Source: a virus
DNA: 64,000 bases
IMG/VR virus record: IMGVR_UViG_3300043399_000788
Location: 1 to 64,000 of that record
Direction: 5' to 3' (one strand)
The translations under genes and the position numbers were made by a program. The notes beneath the pieces were generated by a model, which did not search any database, had not been told where the DNA came from, and saw nothing but the letters and a program-made list of their open reading frames with translations. Below, piece by piece: positions 58,100 to 64,000 of the stretch (its first letter is position 1; each line of letters begins with the position of its first letter).

Positions 58100-58943
58100 T
58101 TTTAAAGATGAGCGTGGGTTTTTAACTTTTGCGGTAGGAAAAGAATACGTTAAACTTGCATATGCACAAGCATTAAGTATCAAGCTTACACAAAAAAATA
58201 ATAATGTTGCTATTATTGTAGACACTGATGCTGTACAAGAACTTGATAAGTTTGATAAAATATTTGACGAAGTAATAGTAATAAATCATACTCAAAACGG
58301 TTGGGATATGAGTCAATATTGGCAAGCGTTTAGGTTAACTCCATGGCGAGAAACTTTCTTAGTAGAAGCTGATATTATTTTCCCAACATCTATTGATCAT
58401 TGGTGGGATATTGTTAGAGAACGTGAAGTTTGCTTACCTAATGCAGTTAAAGACTTTAGAGAAGATACAATAACAACTCGTCGTTATAGAAAGTTGTTTG
58501 ATGAAAATTTACTGCCAGACGTATATGCAGGGTTCGTTTATTTCCGTTATTCGCAATTTGCTATGGAATTTTTTGCATTAATTAGAATGATAATGGAAAA
58601 TTGGGAATGGGTCTCAAAAGAACACATAATTAAAAATGAAGATACTAGAATTAGAATTGATGAAGTATTTTCATTAGCTACAAGAATAATGGGAAAGCAA
58701 TATTTAACGTTACCTTTCTCAGTCCCAACGTTCGTACACGGTAAAGGTGGTGCTTGGGGATTACGTGAACAAACACCATGGTACGAGCAATTATATGTTG
58801 AATGGAATAAGACTGTGCCAATAATTGGTCATTACCATCAACGATTGCCTTTACATTATCATCATAAGGAATGGATATCAGATGACATCATCAAACGATA
58901 CGAACGAATCAGAAATGAACGAAACAACAATGAATCTACTTAA
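58086..58943 (+). CDS. Glycosyltransferase-like protein (GT-A fold, EAD motif)
   Basis: 285 residues. FLTFAVGKEYVKLAYAQALS and the NVAIIVDTDAV strand resemble GT8-type and related transferases. WRETFLVEADIIFP places Glu94-Ala-Asp96 at the DxD position, an acidic variant. Conserved aromatic-rich segments follow (NGWDMSQYWQAFR, LPDVYAGFVYFRYSQF). It is adjacent to a second transferase and overlaps the next small gene. Sugar and acceptor unknown. Confidence 0.65.
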   Translation: MSKRNFKDERGFLTFAVGKEYVKLAYAQALSIKLTQKNNNVAIIVDTDAVQELDKFDKIFDEVIVINHTQNGWDMSQYWQAFRLTPWRETFLVEADIIFPTSIDHWWDIVREREVCLPNAVKDFREDTITTRRYRKLFDENLLPDVYAGFVYFRYSQFAMEFFALIRMIMENWEWVSKEHIIKNEDTRIRIDEVFSLATRIMGKQYLTLPFSVPTFVHGKGGAWGLREQTPWYEQLYVEWNKTVPIIGHYHQRLPLHYHHKEWISDDIIKRYERIRNERNNNEST

Positions 58944-59169
58944 GGCTATTCAAGAATATAAAGAACCTGAAGTAACACCAATTGTAATTAAATTAATATA
59001 TGATCCTGAAACAACATTAGTAACAGGATTCACTTTTGAAGATACTGATAAACCTTGGGTAGAAATTACAAGGGAACAGTATGATTCAGGTCTTCCATTT
59101 AAGAAGCTAAAAGTTGTTAACGGTAAAATTGAAGAAATAACTCGCGAAACCAAAAAAAAAAACTTTTAG
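58882..59169 (+). CDS. Small protein with apparent -1 frameshift (zero-frame product)
   Basis: 95 residues in frame zero, ending TRETKKKNF after an 11-A run. A -1 shift at the run continues for 30 more codons to 59255 (LLVDGDKWHTSESNMLIMGN, then ERGWDERKNS), giving a product of about 124 residues that looks continuous. The start is uncertain: ATG 58882, 58915 or 58930; 58882 has a GGA six bases upstream. No function recognised. Confidence 0.6.
   Translation: MTSSNDTNESEMNETTMNLLKAIQEYKEPEVTPIVIKLIYDPETTLVTGFTFEDTDKPWVEITREQYDSGLPFKKLKVVNGKIEEITRETKKKNF
59157..59163 (+). other. Slippery heptamer A AAA AAC, candidate -1 frameshift site
   Basis: The run of eleven A (59152-59162) followed by C places A AAA AAC in the zero frame, a known -1 slippery sequence. 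The zero-frame stop TAG is two codons downstream. The -1 frame is open to 59255 and overlaps the next gene by 20 bases. Confidence 0.6.
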
Positions 59170-59235
59170 TTGATGGCGATAAGTGGCATACATCAGAATC
59201 AAATATGTTAATAATGGGTAACGAACGGGGTTGGG

Positions 59236-60147
59236 ATGAACGAAAGAATAGTTGATATCGCAGATTTAGATTGTATCTATCTAAGTTACGACGAGCCACG
59301 AAAAGAAGAATTTTGGGCAAAAATATCAGCTATGGTGCCATGGGCAAAGCGTGTTGATGGTATCAAAGGTAGCGATGCTGCACATAAAGCAGCAGCCGCA
59401 GCTAGTGATACTGAACGCTTTGTACTAATTGATGGCGACAATCTTCCTAATCCAAAATTCTTTGATCAGCAACTTATTTTAAATTTATCAAATGAAAACT
59501 ACGTATTTCGTTGGAAAGCACTTAACAACATTAACGGGCTTACATATGGTAATGGTGGAATAAGTTGCTGGACAAAGCAATTTGTAAACAATATGAAAAC
59601 TCATGAAGCGAGCTTAGGCGAAGATCATACCCAAGTGGAGTTTTGTTGGAATACAGGTTACATTGCCATGCATGATGTTTGGTCAACGACGTACCCAAAT
59701 CAATCTCCATATCATGCCTGGCGTGCTGGTTTTCGTGAAGGGGTTAAGATGTGTCTTGATCGCGGAGTAAAACCATCACTAATGGATTTTCAAACACGAG
59801 TAAGTCTTGGTAACATGCGTAACTTAAGCATATGGCATAACATTGGTGCAGATGCAGAGTACGGCGACTGGGCAATACTTGGGGCTCGTATGGGAACTTA
59901 TATGACTATGCTTGATAATTGGGATTATAGATTAGTACATGATTTTGATGAACTTAGGAAAGTCTATGATGATACCTTAATTCATCATGAATTTGTTGAA
60001 GCTAGAGATATGGATTTCTTTGGCGAACAATTAAAAGTTAAGCTTGGATTAGATATAATATACGAAGATTCTGTACACTATAGCGTATTTTTTAAGAAGT
60101 ATGCTTATGTACGTAAAAACAAAGGTATTATGGAGATTGATAGTTGA
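59236..60147 (+). CDS. Glycosyltransferase-like protein (GT-A fold, DGD motif)
   Basis: 303 residues. RFVLIDGDNLPNPKFFDQQL places Asp66-Gly-Asp68 at the expected DxD site, after a DGIKGSDAAHKAAAA helix. EDHTQVEFCWNTGYIAMHDV and the aromatic-rich core agree with a sugar transferase. It is of a family I have seen near fibre genes in marine phages. Substrate not known. Its ATG lies in the -1 extension of the upstream gene; its stop overlaps the next TTG start. Confidence 0.68.
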   Translation: MNERIVDIADLDCIYLSYDEPRKEEFWAKISAMVPWAKRVDGIKGSDAAHKAAAAASDTERFVLIDGDNLPNPKFFDQQLILNLSNENYVFRWKALNNINGLTYGNGGISCWTKQFVNNMKTHEASLGEDHTQVEFCWNTGYIAMHDVWSTTYPNQSPYHAWRAGFREGVKMCLDRGVKPSLMDFQTRVSLGNMRNLSIWHNIGADAEYGDWAILGARMGTYMTMLDNWDYRLVHDFDELRKVYDDTLIHHEFVEARDMDFFGEQLKVKLGLDIIYEDSVHYSVFFKKYAYVRKNKGIMEIDS

Positions 60148-60695
60148 AATTATATGTTGATGGATGCAGCTTTGTTGCAGCATCAGGTATATCGAGCGAT
60201 TACAAAATGGCAAAGTTGCTTAACGCAGATAAAGACATGAGTCTAGAAGGAAAAAGCAACTTACAAATAGTTCACGATGTTTATAAAAACATTGATAATT
60301 ATAGCCACTTCTTCATATCGTTTACGTTTAGTAATAGATTTGTCATTTTTGAAAATGGTAAGCGTTGCTTTCATATACTGCCAAATTTAGATACAAGGCG
60401 TTTTCCAGATAAAAATGATTTTGAGAAATATAAAGCATTCCACGATTTTTATTATCGACATATGAATTTAGATTTTAATAGTGCTCTAACTGATTTTTAC
60501 GTTGATAGTATTATTTCAATGCTTAAGTTTTATAATAAAACGTATTTGATATATACAGTTGAACCAAGGAAAACAAAATTTCCAGATGAATTAGTTCAAT
60601 TAGATTTTTTAAAATATTCCCAAATATATGATGGTCATTTTGATGAACAGGGAATGCAAGACTGGGCAAAAGATGTTAAACGGAGATTATTTTGA
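60144..60695 (+). CDS. SGNH/GDSL-like hydrolase (putative)
   Basis: 183 residues from a TTG at 60144, with GGAG eight bases upstream and a TTGA overlap with the preceding stop. YVDGCSFVAASGISS carries a GCS nucleophile pattern as in small GDSL/SGNH esterases. DGHFDEQGMQDWA near the end gives the expected Asp-x-His pair. Members of this superfamily remove or transfer acyl groups, often on sugars. The middle Gly and Asn blocks are less clear, so confidence is moderate. Confidence 0.6.
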   Translation: MKLYVDGCSFVAASGISSDYKMAKLLNADKDMSLEGKSNLQIVHDVYKNIDNYSHFFISFTFSNRFVIFENGKRCFHILPNLDTRRFPDKNDFEKYKAFHDFYYRHMNLDFNSALTDFYVDSIISMLKFYNKTYLIYTVEPRKTKFPDELVQLDFLKYSQIYDGHFDEQGMQDWAKDVKRRLF

Positions 60696-62062
60696 GTGAC
60701 TTTTTAAATGCCGCGCAAAACATGAAAGAAGAACTTGGCGAAGCACTGTGTCTTGCTAAGTGGCAACAGGTTAGTCTTCATCTAACTAATGGTTTAACTA
60801 ATAGTTGTTATCATCCTCCGTTGCATGAAATTGACGAAAGCTTATTGAAGGATAATCCTTCAGCATTACATAATACACCTTACAAAAAGGAACGTAGAAA
60901 AGAAATGCTTGAAGGCAAGAAGTGCAATGAATGCAGTTATTGTTGGAATATTGAAGCAACGGGTAATTTAAGTGATAGACATTATCGCAGTGGAGAACCT
61001 TGGGCAGCTATACATTTAAATAGAATACGCCAACAAAGCTGGGATAAAGATGAGGTACCAAGTTATGTTGAAGTCAATTTTAGCAATGTGTGTAATCTTG
61101 CTTGTAGTTACTGTTCTCCTCAGTTTAGCTCTACCTGGGGAGCGCAAGCGGAGAGGTTTGGAGCTTATCCCACTTCCACGCCACACAATGATCCAGAACA
61201 TTTTAAAGGAAGAAGAAAAGTTATTCCTAACAGGGAATACAATCCTTACCTAGAAGCATTTTGGAAATGGTGGCCTGCGCTATATCCACAGTTAAAGCAT
61301 TTCCGTATGACTGGCGGTGAACCAATACTTGATAAGAACACTTATAAAGTATTTGATTATGTTTTAAAGAATTCAAAACCAGACCTACATTTAAATGTAA
61401 CAAGTAATTTTAGTACTGATCAAGGTTTGTTTGATTACTATCTAAGCAAAGTTAAATTACTATGTGAAGGTGAAAAAATTGAACACTTTATGCAGTTTGT
61501 AAGCGTTGATACTTTTGGTAAGCAAGCAGAATACATTAGACCAGGATTAATTTTCAAACGTTTACAAGATAACGTTGAACGTTTCTTAACAGAAATACCA
61601 GGTCGAAATAGCGTAACGTTTATTATCACTATGAACAACTTAGTTGTACCAGGCATACAAGATTTGCTTAACTGGATTTTAGAACTACGTTCTAAACATA
61701 GTCACACATATCAGCGTGTATGGTTTGATACACCACTGCTTAGGAATCCAAGTTGGCAAAGTTTACAAGTATTACCGGAAGCTTATGCTTGGAAACTCAA
61801 ACAAGTAAGAAATTGGATGCAGGAAAAGATTCTTGTAGAGGAACAGAATCGTTATGATGGATTTAAGGACTACGAGATTCAACGAATGAATCGCATTATT
61901 GCCATGATGAAACAACATAGCGATAATAAAAATTTAAAAGCAGATTTTTATCGTTTCTTTAATGAACACGATCGTCGACATAACCTAAAATTTACAGAAG
62001 TATTTCCAGACATGCTAACTTTTTGGGATGAATGTAAGTATTGGGCAGACAATGCATTGTAA
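60692..62062 (+). CDS. Radical SAM protein with extra cysteine cluster (twitch-type)
   Basis: 456 residues from TTG 60692 (GGAG at 60682-60685); ATG 60722 is an alternative. Cys134, Cys138 and Cys141 (CNLACSYC) form the CxxxCxxC radical SAM site. A further CNECSYC at Cys78/81/84, plus Cys39, may bind a second iron-sulphur cluster. MTGGEPILDKN is the usual glycine-rich SAM-binding block. This matches the twitch-domain radical SAM proteins found in marine phages. Reaction unknown. Confidence 0.82.
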   Translation: MSDFLNAAQNMKEELGEALCLAKWQQVSLHLTNGLTNSCYHPPLHEIDESLLKDNPSALHNTPYKKERRKEMLEGKKCNECSYCWNIEATGNLSDRHYRSGEPWAAIHLNRIRQQSWDKDEVPSYVEVNFSNVCNLACSYCSPQFSSTWGAQAERFGAYPTSTPHNDPEHFKGRRKVIPNREYNPYLEAFWKWWPALYPQLKHFRMTGGEPILDKNTYKVFDYVLKNSKPDLHLNVTSNFSTDQGLFDYYLSKVKLLCEGEKIEHFMQFVSVDTFGKQAEYIRPGLIFKRLQDNVERFLTEIPGRNSVTFIITMNNLVVPGIQDLLNWILELRSKHSHTYQRVWFDTPLLRNPSWQSLQVLPEAYAWKLKQVRNWMQEKILVEEQNRYDGFKDYEIQRMNRIIAMMKQHSDNKNLKADFYRFFNEHDRRHNLKFTEVFPDMLTFWDECKYWADNAL

Positions 62063-63176
62063 ATTTTTAACAAATGGGGTAAGAATAAATGAAGATGGAT
62101 CTGTTGTTCCTTGTTGCGAATTTACTGGCAACATAGGTATTAATATTTCTAAAGATTTTAATTTTGAAGGATATTTTTCTTCTCCACAAGTTACTGATTT
62201 AAAAGAAAAGTTATCTAATAATATATGGCCAAGCCAGTGTTCTCAGTGTGAGAACAAAGAAAAGTTAAAGCATTTTAGTGCTCGTCAACGTGCTAATATT
62301 GAATTACCTAAAGGGTTAACAGTTGACATTGTAATAGGAAGAGAATGCAATAGTGACTGCGTAATGTGTTACGCTGGGCAGAGCAGTAAAATATTTTCTA
62401 GAATTAAAAAGACAAAACCAACATTTGATGTGCCAAGTGAAGATCAATATTGGATCACTGAAAACAGTGACATCGACTACAATTGGGTTGAAAACGAAAA
62501 ATTTTGGAATCAACTTAAAGAAAATTTTGAAAACATTAGCAAAGTAAAATTCATTGGCGGAGAACCGTTATTAAGCAAAAAACTTTGGCGTTGGTTACAA
62601 GATGAAAATATTATTTCTAAAAAGCATAATAAACGTTTAGAAATTGTGACTAATGGCAGCATTTTTAATGCAGACAAAAATCAATTATTAACAGGGTGGG
62701 AAAAAACTAGTTTAACAGTTAGTATTGATTCTACAGAAAAAGAATATGAGTGGATTCGACAAGGATTACATTGGGAAGAAGTTAGTAATAATACAATCAA
62801 GTATAGTAACCTCGATAACGTTGTTGTTTCTGTTCACGCTACTATCAACTTATATAATGTTGCTACATTAGGAAATCTTGTTAGTTGGGCAAACGATAAT
62901 AATTTACTTTTTACATTTACCCCTGTAACATCTCCATCTTTATTATCAATTAAATATGCACCTATTAATATATTAAATCAAACATTAATAGAAATTGATA
63001 AGATTAAATCATTCAAAATACAAAATAGCATTCAATTAAAAGGTTTAAAAAATCTACTAAAAAATGCAATTGAGAATAATATTGAAAATGTTGAACTAAG
63101 AAAAAGTATAACTAATTATTTTAATAATCATAGACAACACTGCATGGATTGGGAAACACTAAAATGTATGACATAG
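62052..63176 (+). CDS. Radical SAM protein with N-terminal auxiliary cluster (SPASM/twitch-like)
   Basis: 374 residues from ATG 62052; ATG 62028 is possible. The N-terminus MHCKFLTNGVRINEDGSVVP ends in CCEF, and CSQC follows (Cys3, 21, 22, 63, 66). This is the auxiliary-cluster pattern usually found C-terminal in SPASM proteins, placed here before the radical SAM motif CNSDCVMC (Cys99/103/106). FIGGEPLLSKK is the SAM-binding block. The start overlaps the upstream gene by 11 bases. SPASM proteins often modify peptides, but that is only a lead here. Confidence 0.8.
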   Translation: MHCKFLTNGVRINEDGSVVPCCEFTGNIGINISKDFNFEGYFSSPQVTDLKEKLSNNIWPSQCSQCENKEKLKHFSARQRANIELPKGLTVDIVIGRECNSDCVMCYAGQSSKIFSRIKKTKPTFDVPSEDQYWITENSDIDYNWVENEKFWNQLKENFENISKVKFIGGEPLLSKKLWRWLQDENIISKKHNKRLEIVTNGSIFNADKNQLLTGWEKTSLTVSIDSTEKEYEWIRQGLHWEEVSNNTIKYSNLDNVVVSVHATINLYNVATLGNLVSWANDNNLLFTFTPVTSPSLLSIKYAPINILNQTLIEIDKIKSFKIQNSIQLKGLKNLLKNAIENNIENVELRKSITNYFNNHRQHCMDWETLKCMT

Positions 63177-64000
63177 TTTTAATTCATGTTCCTTATATGT
63201 TTAACACTAATCCGCCTCTTGCTGCACCATTGCTTAAAGCTTGTTTAGCAGAACATGACATTAATGCATATACTATTGACTTTAACATTGAGTTTATCAA
63301 ATCAAACGTTAGCACAAAGTCCATCATAGCTTGGCTGCAAAAACCAGATTTGTTCCCAAATAAAGACGAATATCTAACATACAAAAATTGGGTAGAAGAG
63401 TCAGTTAAGCGTGCTTTAGCTCTTAATCCAAAATGGATTGGAATATCTGTTTTTACAAAAGATAGTCAGTTAGCAGCAGAAGATTTTGCTTGTGCAATTA
63501 GAAAATTGTCACCAACAACTAAGATATTAGTTGGAGGGTTAGGTGCTAATGTTAATTTAGGGCAGTGGAATTTATCATGGTATCAACTTGCATTTGATTC
63601 AAACTTAGTTGATACTGTCATAATAGGTGAAGGTGAAAAAGCTATTGTTGATGTAATTAAAAACGATAAGCATGGCATAATTAAAGCACCGCAGTTAAAC
63701 GTAGCAGAACTTGATTCTGTTCCTATGCCAGATTTTAGTGATTACACACTAAGCAATTATTACTCAGATTTAGATAAAGACACAATTGCTATTCCAATTA
63801 CTGCCAGCAAAGGATGCATTCGTGATTGTACATTTTGCGATGTAGGTAAGCATTGGCCTAATTTTAATTCACGTAGCGGTAACAAAGTAGCATCTGAGAT
63901 AATCAGTTTTTACAAGGATTACGGTTTCAAATATTTCCGTTTTACTGACAGTTTGATTAATGGTAATGTTAAAGAGTTTAGAATAATGAATGCTAAACTA
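63164..64000 (+). CDS. B12-binding-type radical SAM protein (3' end beyond window)
   Basis: 279 codons are in the window, open to the right edge. An N-terminal Rossmann-like half (DIVLIHVPYMFNTNPPLAAP, ILVGGLGAN, VIIGEGEKAI) leads to a radical SAM core starting CIRDCTFC (Cys222, 226, 229). This is the B12-binding radical SAM layout, as in the tandem pair at 10.7-14.1 kb but more canonical. The start overlaps the upstream gene by 13 bases. No DxHxxG cobalamin motif is visible. Substrate unknown. Confidence 0.8.
   Translation, partial: MYDIVLIHVPYMFNTNPPLAAPLLKACLAEHDINAYTIDFNIEFIKSNVSTKSIIAWLQKPDLFPNKDEYLTYKNWVEESVKRALALNPKWIGISVFTKDSQLAAEDFACAIRKLSPTTKILVGGLGANVNLGQWNLSWYQLAFDSNLVDTVIIGEGEKAIVDVIKNDKHGIIKAPQLNVAELDSVPMPDFSDYTLSNYYSDLDKDTIAIPITASKGCIRDCTFCDVGKHWPNFNSRSGNKVASEIISFYKDYGFKYFRFTDSLINGNVKEFRIMNAKL

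Overview
The window is part of the genome of a marine T4-like myovirus (a tailed phage with a contractile tail), of the kind that infects Pelagibacter-type bacteria or cyanobacteria. This is inferred from the AT-rich DNA, recognisable T4 homologues (gp20, gp21, gp22, gp46, gp47, gp55, gp5, gp6, gp25, gp53), very long repetitive tail-fibre genes, and T4-type late promoter motifs (TATAAATA or AATAAATA). I see no tRNA, rRNA, integrase, IS element or CRISPR array. The ends of the window cut through the major capsid gene (left) and a radical-SAM gene (right).

Layout. (1) 1-7281, minus strand: head assembly cassette, read right to left as tape measure, portal gp20, two prohead-core proteins, protease gp21, scaffold gp22, start of capsid gp23. 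(2) 7333-10188, plus strand: two paralogous zinc-ribbon baseplate proteins followed by an amidinotransferase-like enzyme, ending at a strong terminator. (3) 10189-10685: a convergent intergenic region, locally GC-richer, with hairpins and a 29-nt imperfect direct repeat. (4) 10686-18761, minus strand: late sigma factor gp55, recombination nuclease gp47/gp46, three small proteins, a PD-(D/E)XK nuclease, and a tandem pair of B12-type radical-SAM proteins. (5) 18834-56913, plus strand: baseplate and tail genes (tube cap, gp53, hub-position protein, gp5 with a C-terminal lytic transglycosylase, gp25, gp6), a 4783-residue structural protein, two giant repeat fibres, and smaller fibre-associated proteins. 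(6) 56956-64000, plus strand: a tightly overlapped enzyme island of three GT-A-like glycosyltransferases, a small protein with an apparent -1 frameshift site, an SGNH-like hydrolase, and three different radical-SAM proteins.

How it works together. gp55, encoded here, should recognise the late motifs that precede the portal, tape measure, zinc-ribbon, radical-SAM, gp55, tube-cap, gp6 and fibre genes. At both divergent junctions (7.3 kb and 18.8 kb) two late motifs face each other, so head and tail or tail and sigma genes seem to be fired from overlapping promoters. gp46/gp47 and the small nuclease serve recombination and DNA processing. The structural genes build the head core, tail, baseplate and fibres.

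The least explained part is the enzyme set: five radical-SAM proteins, an amidinotransferase, three sugar-transferase-like proteins and an esterase-like protein, interleaved with baseplate and fibre genes. My inference is that it makes or modifies a glycan or peptide, on the virion fibres or on the host surface. The substrate cannot be told from sequence alone.
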